DNA from: Streptosporangiaceae bacterium
GTDB lineage: Bacteria; Actinomycetota; Actinomycetes; Streptosporangiales; Streptosporangiaceae
Length of the DNA: 9,371 nucleotides
Direction: 5' to 3'
NCBI GenBank assembly: GCA_030045215.1
Contig: JASIBJ010000002.1
Span: 1-9,371 of the forward strand
Part shown: one piece after another, positions 1-6,986 of the stretch
How the letters are laid out: every line of letters starts with the position of its first letter
Numbering within the stretch: the first letter of the stretch is position 1
Program-made: the position numbers and the translations under genes
The notes under the pieces: generated by a model
The model's input: the letters and a program-made list of their open reading frames with translations, nothing else
Databases searched by the model: none
What the model was told of the DNA's origin: nothing

Positions 1-338
1 TGCTGGCCGACTACTTCGACGCCACCGGGTTTTCACCCTCAGACCTCCGCGAACGGATCCTCGCCGGCACGCCCAGCAGGATGGCCGCCATCATTCAGCG
101 CGCCGTCGATCGCGGCGAGATCGACCCCGGGCGGCTCAGCCCGCGCATAGCATCGCTGCCGGTCGATCTCGTCCGTCACGACCTGATCATGAGCCGGGCG
201 CCGGTAACCGAGGACACGCTGGTCGAGATCGTCGACCACGTCTTCCTTCCCCTGGTCCAGGCGGGCCGCCAAGGCGGAGAGGAGGGACATGATCGAGGCG
301 AGAGGTCCGCGCGGTGCGCAGCGCGCGCAGGTCGCTGA
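1..338 (+). CDS. TetR/AcrR-family transcriptional regulator, C-terminal fragment (5' end outside window)
   Basis: The reading frame is open from base 3 to the TGA at 336-338, giving about 111 codons of the ligand-binding half of a TetR-type repressor. The DNA-binding helix-turn-helix would lie upstream of the window. Visible family features are the helix around RMAAIIQRAVDRGEI, the segment LPVDLVRHDLIMSRAPVTED, and the closing helix TLVEIVDHVFLPLVQAG, which match the usual end of TetR C-terminal domains. The last 25 or so residues (GRQGGEEGHDRGERSARCAA...) are low-complexity and unlike the family, so the natural stop may have been lost. The gene converges on the FUSC transporter, with only 26 bases between the two stops, so it is not in the usual divergent repressor-exporter arrangement with it. 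Its target cannot be read from this window. Confidence 0.75.
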   Translation, partial: LADYFDATGFSPSDLRERILAGTPSRMAAIIQRAVDRGEIDPGRLSPRIASLPVDLVRHDLIMSRAPVTEDTLVEIVDHVFLPLVQAGRQGGEEGHDRGERSARCAARAGR

Positions 339-438
339 CGGGTGTCCGGAGCCCGCGGAACTTTTCAGGCTGGTTGCGTACCCTGTGCCGGCGGCGTTTG
401 GGCGGCTGGCTTGGCGAGCCGGCTGGCAACCAGGGTGA
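289..438 (+). other. Possible start of a lost downstream gene (49-codon ORF with strong RBS)
   Basis: Inside the TetR tail, in another frame, an ATG at 289 follows a very strong ribosome binding site (GGAGAGGAGG at 276-285 or so, 4 bases before ATG). It opens with MIEARG and runs 49 codons to a TGA at 436-438, overlapping the antisense FUSC 3' end. MIEARG resembles the first residues of many ABC-transporter ATPases, which often follow TetR genes, but homology is not recognisable after that. It may be the remnant start of a gene removed by rearrangement, or a chance ORF. Confidence 0.2.
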
Positions 439-1540
439 CGAGCACGCCGATCCCCACGCCGCAGAGCGTCCACAGCACCCGGTAGCCCACGGCCGCATAG
501 TTGGAGGGCTGAGGAAGGTCTACCAGGATCAGCACTCCGGCGGCGATGGCGCCGCAGTAGAGCGCGTAGTTCCAGAAGCGGGTCGCCGCCCCGTGCATGA
601 ACAGGACAAGCGCGACCACCTCGAGGCCGCGCGCGATCACGAACAGTCTCAGGCCGTGTTCGCTGGCGGGGATCAGCAGGAGAAGCGCGGCGGCCCCGGA
701 GCCGATGAGCGCGCCGGCGATCCGCTGCGCAGCGACGAGGGTGGTCTGCTGCAGGCCCGGCTTCATCGCCACGATGGCCGCGATCGGTATCCAGTAGCCG
801 TGCGAGAGGTTCAGTCCGAACGCGAGCGCGACGGCGCCGGCGATGGCGAGGGCGCGGACCGCCGCGAACATGATCAGCGGCCGGGTCATGGCCTGCCGCG
901 TGGTGTCACCGGGGAACTCCTGCACTGGCCGGGGCCGGTCCTCGCGCCCGCGGATCAGCCACCAGAGGAACGTTGCCGCGATCCATAGCGCCGACCCGCC
1001 GGCCCAGGCGAGCACCTGAGCCCAGGTGTAGCTGGTGATCCGGGTGTAATGGTGCAAGCCGGATGCGATCCCGAGAGCGACGATGAACCAGAGGTTCAGC
1101 AGCAGGGCCGCGGCGAACCTGCGCACTCCGAGCACTGCCGCCAGCCCGGCTGCCAGCGTGACCGCGAAGGCCGCGAGGACGAGCCAGCCCCAGGCGTCTG
1201 CGCCGATGCCGAAGCCCAGCGCGGTGAGCGCTGCGCCGATCAGCGCAAAGATGGTGATGTGCGACGCGCGCGGCCCGTAGCTGCCTCCTGGGTCGGCCAG
1301 CCATGCAGTCAGCAGGCCGAACAATGTGCTGAGCAGATACTGCTCGTACCCGATGGCCCAGAAGACGACGAGAGGCACCAGCGCGAGGTCGAGGAACAGC
1401 ACGGCTCGCGGCCAGTTGAGCCCGGCCGGGTTGCGCTTGAATACCTCCGCCAGCCAGTTTCTGGCCCTCCCGGCATCACCGCGCTGTGCGTCTCGCATGC
1501 TTGTGCTGGCCGTGGCCGCCCTCGCCCGGTTAGTCGCCAA
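365..1540 (-). CDS. FUSC-family (aromatic acid exporter / fusaric acid resistance-like) membrane protein
   Basis: A 391-aa integral membrane protein of the FUSC/aromatic-acid-exporter type, predicted to move aromatic or other small organic compounds across the cytoplasmic membrane. Two hydrophobic blocks are visible: about six segments at residues 47-196, a charged cytoplasmic linker (RGREDRPRPVQEFPGD, 197-212), then about six more at 222-374. The second block contains the family signature GYWIPIAAIVAMKPGLQQTT followed by AQRIAGALIGSG (248-282). The start chosen is TTG at 1540, because GACGGGAG lies 8 bases upstream; an ATG at 1498 (MRDAQRGD...) is possible but has no clear RBS. The frame is intact. 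It reads in the same direction as the HdeD-like gene but is 345 bases away, so it probably has its own promoter. Substrate unknown. Confidence 0.85.
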   Translation of the reverse strand: MATNRARAATASTSMRDAQRGDAGRARNWLAEVFKRNPAGLNWPRAVLFLDLALVPLVVFWAIGYEQYLLSTLFGLLTAWLADPGGSYGPRASHITIFALIGAALTALGFGIGADAWGWLVLAAFAVTLAAGLAAVLGVRRFAAALLLNLWFIVALGIASGLHHYTRITSYTWAQVLAWAGGSALWIAATFLWWLIRGREDRPRPVQEFPGDTTRQAMTRPLIMFAAVRALAIAGAVALAFGLNLSHGYWIPIAAIVAMKPGLQQTTLVAAQRIAGALIGSGAAALLLLIPASEHGLRLFVIARGLEVVALVLFMHGAATRFWNYALYCGAIAAGVLILVDLPQPSNYAAVGYRVLWTLCGVGIGVLVTLVASRLAKPAAQTPPAQGTQPA

Positions 1541-1885
1541 GCTTGCCGCTCCCGTCTGGTCGGCGTCCCGCCCGGCCAGGTTCGCCGGTGAAAGTCACCC
1601 GCTAGTCCGGCGCTATCTCGGTGTACCTCCGCCGCGGGCGGACAACTCTGACTGCGTGCAGCCGCATCGCTCACACCGCAGCCGCCTGGCGGCCAGGCCC
1701 CCCTCGCGCCGAGCGCTTGCTTCGGTCATACCCCGGCACCAGCCGGCGTCACGAGGTCAGCGCGCGGAGTTCGACCCGGCGTCATGGCAGGCCGCCGAAG
1801 GCGATCTGGACGTAACCGCGCAGATCGACGACAAGGTCTCTCAGCGGCAACCGCGCGAGCCCCTGCAGGCCGCGGGCTACGCTGC
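1541..1885. other. 345-base stretch with no supported gene
   Basis: Between the HdeD-like stop and the FUSC start I see no ORF with family-like composition, no RNA gene and no clear terminator. It must hold the FUSC promoter, but no convincing -35/-10 pair was found. On the minus strand just after the HdeD stop, one frame reads LRDLVVDLRGYVQIAFGGLP and ends at 1782. It looks protein-like but has no start codon with an RBS, so I do not call it. Confidence 0.4.
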
Positions 1886-2472
1886 CTAGGCGTTTTGCTT
1901 CGAGCGCAGCTCGAATGCCAGCACGATCTCGAAGATGCCCCGGAAGAGCGCGAGCAAGCCGGCCCAGATGATCAGGAACACTGCCTGCGCCCGGAAGGAC
2001 TGCGCAGATACCCAGAATCCGATGAAGATCTCCAGGATCCCGCCCAAGACACCCAACCACCACGCATCGTTGAACGGCTTGCTGTAGATGGCGGTGATGA
2101 CGTGCAAGCTGCCCGCCACTACGAGCAGGATGCCCAGGACCGAGGCCAGTGCCCAGAAGGCGCCGAACGGTGTCACGAAGGACCATATCGAGGCGCAGCG
2201 CCGATGAACAAGATGCCGAGCAGGACATGCGCCCAACCCCAGCTTCGCCGGACGGAGGCGATGACGAATTCCTCAAGCGCCGACAGCAGGAACAGGGCGC
2301 CCAGCAGGATGCCGATCGTAGCCACGGACGCGATATTGAATCGCAGGATGACAACAGCGATGATCACCCAGGCGATTCCTGCGAGCAGGTATGCCCACCA
2401 CGGTCCGGCGAGCCGCCACGCCACCGCCATTGGTCCCGGCCCTACCCTCGTGTCGCCCGCCTTAACGCTCAC
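1886..2472 (-). pseudogene. HdeD-family (DUF308) membrane protein, split by a -1 frameshift
   Basis: Two adjacent minus-strand frames together give one HdeD/DUF308 protein of about 195 aa, the family's usual size. The family is built from paired hydrophobic helices and is linked to acid or general stress in enterobacteria; its actinobacterial role is unclear. Part one starts with GTG at 2472 (AGGGGG upstream) and reads through AGPWWAYLLAGIAWVIIAVV to LGILFIGAA, then would stop at 2173-2175. Part two continues as SIWSFVTPFGAFWALASVLG and ends LAFELRSKQNA at 1886. Joining needs one added base near 2191-2196, after codons GGC GCT GCG. ATG at 2430 is an alternative start. The single missing base could be a sequencing error or a true inactivating mutation. 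The gene lies 142 bases downstream of the BON gene on the same strand. Confidence 0.8.
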
Positions 2473-2513
2473 CTAGCGCCCCCTAAAGGATCATGCCGGA
2501 CTGGCTGATGAGC

Positions 2514-2531
2514 GTCCGGGCCTCCCCGGAC
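2514..2531. terminator. GC-rich hairpin between the BON and HdeD-like genes
   Basis: GTCCGGG-CCTC-CCCGGAC is a perfect 7-bp stem with a 4-base loop. It is 83 bases downstream of the BON stop (minus strand) and 41 bases upstream of the HdeD start. No T-tract follows on either strand, so it may be an actinobacterial-type hairpin terminator, an attenuating structure or an mRNA end protector. Confidence 0.4.
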
Positions 2532-2614
2532 ACCGCACGTGCCAGTTGTCATCGCCGAGGATGGCCGTTCGGGCAAGCGCCCTCACGAAGTCGCCACCGA
2601 CTGCCGCCCTGGGC

Positions 2615-3301
2615 CTACCAGTAGCCGCCGCCTGTGACCATTACCTGATCACGTACTTCCTTGACGCCCTGTCCCATCCAGGCGGCCTGGATTGCCGCGT
2701 CGTGCTCGGTCCAGGTAGTGACTTGTCCAGACAGCGTGATCGTGCCGTCGGCGGCATCGACGTTGATCCTGCTGTCGTCGTCGAACCACGCGTATCGCTG
2801 AAGTGCCTCATTGACGCGCTCGGTTGTATCGGCGGTGCTGGCGGTATCGTGCATGACCGTTATGTCGTTGCTGATGCCGCGGACGCCGACGAGCGGCGCG
2901 ATGGCCATTTCCGCGTCGTTGCGCTGCGTTCCGTTCGACACCCATCCGGTGAGCCAGACGTCCCCGTCGCTCGCGGATGCCTCCAGGGTCTTCGGCAAGG
3001 TGACGTTCTGGGCGAGCGCATTGTTTGCAGCCGTGGTCAGTTGGGCGTCGTCTCGGTAGGTGTCGAGGGGCAGCGTGACCATCAGGTGGTTGTGAACGCC
3101 GGTCACGCCCTGTACCCGGCGGGCTGCCTCGGCGGCTCTGAGGTACTGCGGGTAGCTAGGCACCGTTCCGTTCAGCGCTACGTCGCCGCCCATGTTCCTG
3201 ACCGTGATGTCCGTGGAGTCGATGCCCGGATCGTACGCAAGCTCCGCCTTGACTGAGTTGCGTATCTCGTCAGCCTTTGCAATGGCCTTGGGCTTAGCCA
3301 T
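2615..3301 (-). CDS. Triple BON-domain protein
   Basis: A 228-aa protein made of three BON domains, at about residues 11-77, 84-150 and 158-223. Each shows the pattern of an N-terminal helix, then strands around a G-x-V/I-x-L-x-G core (GGDVALNGTV, DGDVWLTGWV, DGTITLSGQV), a helix, and a closing V-x-x-V/I-x-N/D-x-ITV strand. BON domains bind phospholipid or link to other envelope components; multi-BON proteins are commonly osmotic or stress induced. No signal peptide or membrane helix is visible, so it is probably cytoplasmic or membrane-peripheral. It starts with ATG at 3301, preceded by AAAAGGGG about 10 bases upstream. It lies 50 bases downstream of the 137-aa gene on the same strand, so the two are probably one transcript. 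Confidence 0.88.
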   Translation of the reverse strand: MAKPKAIAKADEIRNSVKAELAYDPGIDSTDITVRNMGGDVALNGTVPSYPQYLRAAEAARRVQGVTGVHNHLMVTLPLDTYRDDAQLTTAANNALAQNVTLPKTLEASASDGDVWLTGWVSNGTQRNDAEMAIAPLVGVRGISNDITVMHDTASTADTTERVNEALQRYAWFDDDSRINVDAADGTITLSGQVTTWTEHDAAIQAAWMGQGVKEVRDQVMVTGGGYW

Positions 3302-3351
3302 AGTCGTCGTCCCCTTTTCCCCCGATCGCCGTACGTCCGCTTGAGTCCGGA

Positions 3352-3765
3352 TCAGGACTTGAGTGCTTCCTGCAGCTCGCTGCTGATCTCGTCGACGGTG
3401 GCGTCAACCTCGTGCTTAACGACCCTGGAAGCACTCGTCAGCGCCTTCTCGACGGCTTCCCCGATGGTGGGCTCGCCGGCCACCAGAAGGCCTGCGCGGT
3501 CAGCCGTGAGCTGGGCGGCCGCCTCGCGTAGTTCCTTGCGCGGCAGGGTCCCGCCCCCGAACCACTCAGGGATGACGCGGTATTCCGGCCGGTCCGCGCG
3601 CTTGACGATGCGGGGCTTGCCGTCCTGCTGATCGATCACAGCTGCGTCGTACTTGCCTATGACCTTGTCCTTGTGGAGCTGGTCGATGGACTCCAGCGCG
3701 CCCCGTGCGTCCGTCACGCTGCCGAACGCCGCCGCGTACAGAACCATCTGGTCGTTGCTGGTCAT
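3352..3765 (-). CDS. Conserved actinobacterial protein of unknown function (137 aa)
   Basis: The start is ATG at 3765, with GAGGGG just upstream; a longer frame to 3855 exists, but its extra N-terminus is arginine-rich and unlike the rest. The protein is soluble, with a beta-strand start (MVLYAAAFGSV), a helix (ARGALESIDQLHKDK), then IGKYDAAVIDQQDGKPRIVKR, a conserved-looking loop (RVIPEWFGGGTLPRKEL), a hydrophobic strand AGLLVAGEPTI and a long charged C-terminal helix (residues 101-136). This is the layout of a ferredoxin-like alpha/beta fold with a C-terminal helix. It resembles small proteins found near stress genes in actinobacteria, sometimes filed under DUF1269, but I cannot confirm that assignment. 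It is first in a likely two-gene transcript with the BON gene, which suggests a stress role by context only. Confidence 0.75.
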   Translation of the reverse strand: MTSNDQMVLYAAAFGSVTDARGALESIDQLHKDKVIGKYDAAVIDQQDGKPRIVKRADRPEYRVIPEWFGGGTLPRKELREAAAQLTADRAGLLVAGEPTIGEAVEKALTSASRVVKHEVDATVDEISSELQEALKS

Positions 3766-3932
3766 CAGACCCCTCGGTGCACGCCGGTTGCAAATGCGGC
3801 GTCCCAGCCGGGTCGGCTGCGCCGCTAGGCATCGTTTTAACCGCGCCGGGTTCACTTCTAACCAGGGTCACGTGAGGTGCGGAAGGTGAAGACGGCCTCA
3901 GGCGCGAAGGGCACCTATTCCCCCATCCATGG

Positions 3933-4402
3933 TCATAAGGCCTCGGCGGGCTCGATGGTGTCGCATGCGATGGTCGGGCGGCGGAAGAAATCGCTGTGGG
4001 TGGTTTTGCGTGCGATAAGGATCAGGGGTATTCCAAGCGCCATGGCGACCAGCACGCCGGACGCGCTCGTGCCTGCCTGCTTGATGACCTCGTAGCCAAC
4101 CCAGAAGCAGAAGAGTCCCGAGAGGAACGGGAGCATCACGCCGGTAACGAAGAAGCCGGCCTTCTTCAGCATCACTTTCCGGAATGCCACGCGCACGCAA
4201 TGCCCGCGGCCCCGTAATAGAAGGCAACCAGAACTCCGATGTCGTCTATGAGGCTCCCGAATTCACTGTTCACGGTTGGGGAAACGGCCCGGAGAAGAAG
4301 GCCGAACAGGCACAGGGCGGCCAGGATGAGGGTTCCTAGCAAGGGCGTCTGCGTATCTCTCTCAACCTTGCTGAAGATTGGCGGGTATACCCCCCCCCCC
4401 CC
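3933..4402 (-). pseudogene. APC-superfamily amino acid permease, C-terminal remnant with a frameshift
   Basis: Two minus-strand frames join into the last third of an APC-type permease. The first reads GVYPPIFSKVERDTQTPLLG, then TLILAALCLFGLLLR, and on to LIDDIGVLVAFYYGAAGIACAW. The second continues FRKVMLKKAGFFVTG, then GLFCFWVGYEVIKQAG and the final helix before DFFRRPT, stopping with TGA at 3933-3935. GVYPPIFSKV and TPLLGTL are the conserved cytoplasmic loop and following helix in this family. One base is missing near 4182-4186 (TGGCATTCC, where TGG CAT TTC would keep frame). Homology begins exactly at the poly-C/G run at 4390-4402, so about two thirds of a normal 450-500 aa permease is absent. 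As it stands it cannot encode a transporter. Truncation plus frameshift fits a decayed gene, but assembly error is equally possible. Confidence 0.75.
4390..4402. repeat. 13-base C homopolymer at a gene-gene junction
   Basis: Thirteen consecutive C on the plus strand. To its left, antisense permease homology starts immediately; to its right, P-type ATPase homology starts immediately. No other homopolymer of this length occurs in the window. It marks either a chimeric assembly join or a rearrangement breakpoint. Confidence 0.95.
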
Positions 4403-4944
4403 TACTACCACGCCAGTTGCTGCTGTTGAGCCTGCTCACCGACCTGCCGCTCGTCGCAATCGCGACTGATTCAGTAGATTCAACGGTCTTGTCCCGGCCC
4501 GCGCAATCGAACGCTCGCCAGCTTCTGTCGGTATCGCTGGTTCTCGGCAGCCTGACCGCGGCGGCCGAACTGCTGTTCTACCTGACGGTGCGACACCAGC
4601 CGTCGACAGTCGCGGAGACCAGCCTGTATCTGTTCCTCTCTCTCACCCAGCTGGTCGTCATCTATTCCGTGCGCAACCGCGATCACTTCTGGCGAGCCAG
4701 CTTGATGTCGTGGCCGGTGCTGGCGGCCATGACTGCCACCGGCGCACTGACGCTGCTGATCCCGTACACGCCAGGTGTGGATCGTCTCTTCGCGTTCACC
4801 GGGCCGACCCTGGCGGAGATCGGGCGACTGGTCCTTTGGTCAGCGGTCTATCTCATCGTTCTGGACCTAGTGAAGGTGTGGTACTTCAAGCTTGTGGGCA
4901 GGAGACAGGATCGCCAGCGCTCGCCGGTTCTTGCGACCTCATGA
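4390..4944 (+). pseudogene. Cation-transporting P-type ATPase (MgtA-like), C-terminal remnant
   Basis: About 180 codons encode only the C-terminal membrane domain of a P-type ATPase. The first recognisable stretch, PLLPRQLLLLSLLTDLPLVA followed by IATDSVD, matches membrane helix 6 and the loop after it in Mg2+/Ca2+-type pumps (TD is the ion-site pair in this helix). It is followed by RP..., helix LLSVSLVLGSLTAAAELLFY, the segment ETSLYLFLSLTQLVVIYSVR, and two further helices up to DLVKVWYFKL, ending at TGA 4942-4944. The actuator, the DKTGT phosphorylation site and the nucleotide domain are all missing; homology starts directly after the C13 run. A residue usually Asn in this family (SERCA-type N-LVTD) is Ser here (S-LLTD). 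The fragment cannot pump ions. Confidence 0.78.
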
Positions 4945-4988
4945 GTCCGGCTCTGCCGGGCCTTCCGCTGGCCTCGCCCGTCAATGGC

Positions 4989-5020
4989 CCGTGGCCACCT
5001 GCGGGATGGACCCGCCACGG
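4989..5020. terminator. Hairpin between convergent ATPase remnant and MFS gene
   Basis: CCGTGGC (4989-4995) pairs perfectly with GCCACGG (5014-5020). Alternatively GCGGG (5001-5005) pairs with CCCGC (5011-5015) across a 5-base loop. The position, in the 107-base gap between two stop codons facing each other, suits a bidirectional terminator. There is no T-tract. Confidence 0.4.
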
Positions 5021-5051
5021 TCAGCTTCCGCGACCGGTGCTCGGGCGCTGG

Positions 5052-6731
5052 TCATGACCTCACCGGGTGGGATTCGCGGCCGGCCGCGTCCGCTGCGCCG
5101 GAGTCGTGCTCTATCACCGGCGAGCAGCTGCAGAGGGCGACGGGTATGGCCTGGGGGACCGGCTGGGGCTGGGGCTGCGGATCGGGGGGCGGGGCGGGCT
5201 CGGTGTCGAAGGTTCTGAGCTCGGCGAGCCGTCGCCGGGAGGGCAGCAGGATGATGGCGACGAACACTCCCAGGCCGAGGATAGCGGCGGAGATGGCGAA
5301 AGCCGTGGTGTAGCCGTAGGTGGCCGCGGTCGCCGGCGCCAGCGGGCCGGTGTGGTGCGCGGCCAGGTAGGTGGCGGTAGCGGTCAGCGCCACGGTGCTC
5401 AGCGCCGACAGCCCGATGGATCCGCCGACCTGCTGCGTCGTGTTGACCAGCGCCGAGGCCACGCCGGCGTCCTGGGGGCGAACGCCGGCGGTGGCAGTGT
5501 TGATGGTCACGGCGAAGGTGATGCCGAAACCCAGGCCCAGGACGATTACGGCGGGCAGGATGACGGCGGCGTAGCTGGAAGTCACAGTGAGCTGGGTCAG
5601 ATAGATCATGGCGCCGGTGCCGAGCAGCATGCCCGAGGCGATCAGTACCCGCGGCCCGACTCGCGGTAGCACGATGCTGGACACGGTAGAGCTGACTAGG
5701 ATGCCGGCCACGAACGGCAGGAACAGCAGCCCGGAGGTCAGCGGGCTGTATCCCTTAACTTGCTGCAGGTAGTAGACCAGGAACAAGAAGACGCCGAAGA
5801 GCGCGATGCCGGTCAGGCCGAGCACGGCATAGGAGCCGCCCCTGGTCCGGTCCAGGATCACCCGCAGCGGCAGGAGCGGATGCGCGGACCGCCGCTCGGC
5901 CGCCACGAACGCGGCCAGCAGCAGCGGGCCAGCGACCAGGCAGGTGATGGTCACCGGGGCGGCCCATCCGGCGGTCTCGGCGCGAGAGAAGCCGAACACG
6001 ATGAGGAACAGCCCGGCGGAGGCAAGGACGGTGCCGGGCCAGTCGAGCCGCGGCCGGATCGCGGGCCGGCTGGCGCGGATGTAGGCCAGGGCGCCGGCAA
6101 TGGCGATCGCGGCAAAGATCAGATTTACAAACAAGGTGTAGCGCCAGGACAGGTACTGGGTCAGCAGCCCGCCGAGGATCAGGCCCACCCCGGCGCCGCC
6201 AGAGGACACCGCGCCGTAGACCGCGAATGCCCTTCCCCGCTCGCGCGGGTCGGTGAAGGTGCTGGTCAGGGTGCCCAGCGCGGCCGGCGCGAGGAGGGCG
6301 CCGAACGCGCCCTGCAGGGTCCGCGCCGCGGCCAGCATCGGGAACGAGACCGCAGCGCCGCCGATCGCCGAGGCGACAGCGAACCCAGCCAGGCCGGTGA
6401 TGAGAACCCGCTTCCGGCTGAACATGTCGCCAACCCGGCCGCCGAGCAGCAGCAGGCTGCCGAAGGCCAGCGCGTAGCACGTCACCACCCACTGCCGGTC
6501 ATTGTCGGAAAACCCGAGGGCATGCTGGGCTGAAGGCAGCGCGATATTGATCACGGTGGCATCCAGCACCACCATCAGCTGCGCGACTGCGACCACCACC
6601 AGGATCAGCCAGCGACGGCCAGCCGGGGCTGCCTGGCGGTCTTGCGCGTCAGATGCGGGTGAGGCCGCAGGCCCGGTCTCGGATTGCTGCGACCGGGTGG
6701 CCCGGCCCGCGCTGGAGGCTGGCGAGGTCAC
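5052..6731 (-). CDS. MFS drug exporter, DHA2 (EmrB/QacA-like, 14-TMS) family
   Basis: A 559-aa proton-driven multidrug exporter of the cytoplasmic membrane. After a Ser/Ala-rich cytoplasmic N-terminus (1-40), helix 1 ends in LDATVIN (56-62), the motif-D signature of 14-helix exporters. Motif A GGRVGDMFSRKRVL lies at 97-110, motif B RTLQGAFGALLAPA at 137-150, and motif C-like GAVSSGGAGVGLILGG at 173-188 with SWRYTLFVN after it. Hydrophobic helices continue to about residue 510. GTG at 6731 is chosen because AAGGGAG sits 5 bases upstream; a TTG at 6785 in the same frame has a poor RBS. The tail after PSRRRLAELR is proline/glutamine-rich (PDPQPQPQPVPQ) and then unlike the family, so the C-terminus is longer than usual. 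No frameshift is visible. No regulator is adjacent; a repeat copy lies about 75 bases upstream of the start. Confidence 0.9.
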   Translation of the reverse strand: MTSPASSAGRATRSQQSETGPAASPASDAQDRQAAPAGRRWLILVVVAVAQLMVVLDATVINIALPSAQHALGFSDNDRQWVVTCYALAFGSLLLLGGRVGDMFSRKRVLITGLAGFAVASAIGGAAVSFPMLAAARTLQGAFGALLAPAALGTLTSTFTDPRERGRAFAVYGAVSSGGAGVGLILGGLLTQYLSWRYTLFVNLIFAAIAIAGALAYIRASRPAIRPRLDWPGTVLASAGLFLIVFGFSRAETAGWAAPVTITCLVAGPLLLAAFVAAERRSAHPLLPLRVILDRTRGGSYAVLGLTGIALFGVFLFLVYYLQQVKGYSPLTSGLLFLPFVAGILVSSTVSSIVLPRVGPRVLIASGMLLGTGAMIYLTQLTVTSSYAAVILPAVIVLGLGFGITFAVTINTATAGVRPQDAGVASALVNTTQQVGGSIGLSALSTVALTATATYLAAHHTGPLAPATAATYGYTTAFAISAAILGLGVFVAIILLPSRRRLAELRTFDTEPAPPPDPQPQPQPVPQAIPVALCSCSPVIEHDSGAADAAGRESHPVRS

Positions 6732-6736
6732 GGCGT

Positions 6737-6743
6737 CTCCCTT
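6737..6743 (-). promoter_or_regulatory. Ribosome binding site that decides the MFS start
   Basis: AAGGGAG on the minus strand lies 5 bases before the GTG at 6731. It is a much better Shine-Dalgarno match than anything upstream of the TTG at 6785. Confidence 0.65.
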
Positions 6744-6805
6744 GGATCCTGGCACTTCCTGGCGGCCGTGCGACTTTCGCGACAAGCCCAGCCTTGCTAC
6801 CAGCG

Positions 6806-6838
6806 AGGTGAGAGGCCGTCACCGGATCCAGGTGATTG
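6806..6838 (+). repeat. 33-bp dispersed repeat, copy A
   Basis: Begins AGGTGAG, has GTCACCGGATCCAGGTGA in the middle and ends TTG. The core GTCACC..GGTGA is an imperfect inverted repeat. The outer left flank CTTGCTACCAGCG resembles the flanks of copies B and E. Confidence 0.75.
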
Positions 6839-6913
6839 CAAGGCTGCGTCAGCTTGACGCTCCACCCGACGGGCGCAGGCCCCTCGCAGAGACGCTCCGG
6901 GTTGCTGCGAGGC

Positions 6914-6946
6914 AGGTCAGAAGTCGTCACCGGGTCCCGCCGCACC
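6914..6946 (+). repeat. 33-bp dispersed repeat, copy B (right part degenerate)
   Basis: Begins AGGTCAGAAGTC, then GTCACCGGGTCCC. The left 25 bases and the outer flank GTTGCTGCGAGGC agree well with the other copies; the last 8 bases (GCCGCACC) do not. Confidence 0.6.
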
Positions 6947-6986
6947 GGGACACTGCCGGACAGGAACGTGCACGTGCTGGCCCCGC

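Noticed and set aside
314..988. Long plus-strand ORF (224 aa) opposite the FUSC gene
   Set aside because: Arg/Gly/Glu-rich shadow of the FUSC coding strand in high-GC DNA; no RBS or family features.
1782..2354. Minus-strand ORF of 190 aa overlapping the HdeD-like gene
   Set aside because: It is the out-of-frame shadow of the HdeD halves; composition is Arg/Leu/Ser-rich with no membrane pattern.
4390..4402. Phase-variable homopolymer switch
   Set aside because: Changing the tract length cannot restore either gene, because both lack their entire N-terminal parts.
5948..5967. AGGTGATGGTCACCGG inside the MFS gene as another repeat copy
   Set aside because: In-frame coding sequence, 4 bases shorter than the repeat spacing, with no match beyond the half-site words.
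5760..6533. Plus-strand ORF of 257 aa opposite the MFS gene
   Set aside because: Charged, low-complexity composition typical of an antisense shadow; the minus-strand MFS protein has all expected motifs.
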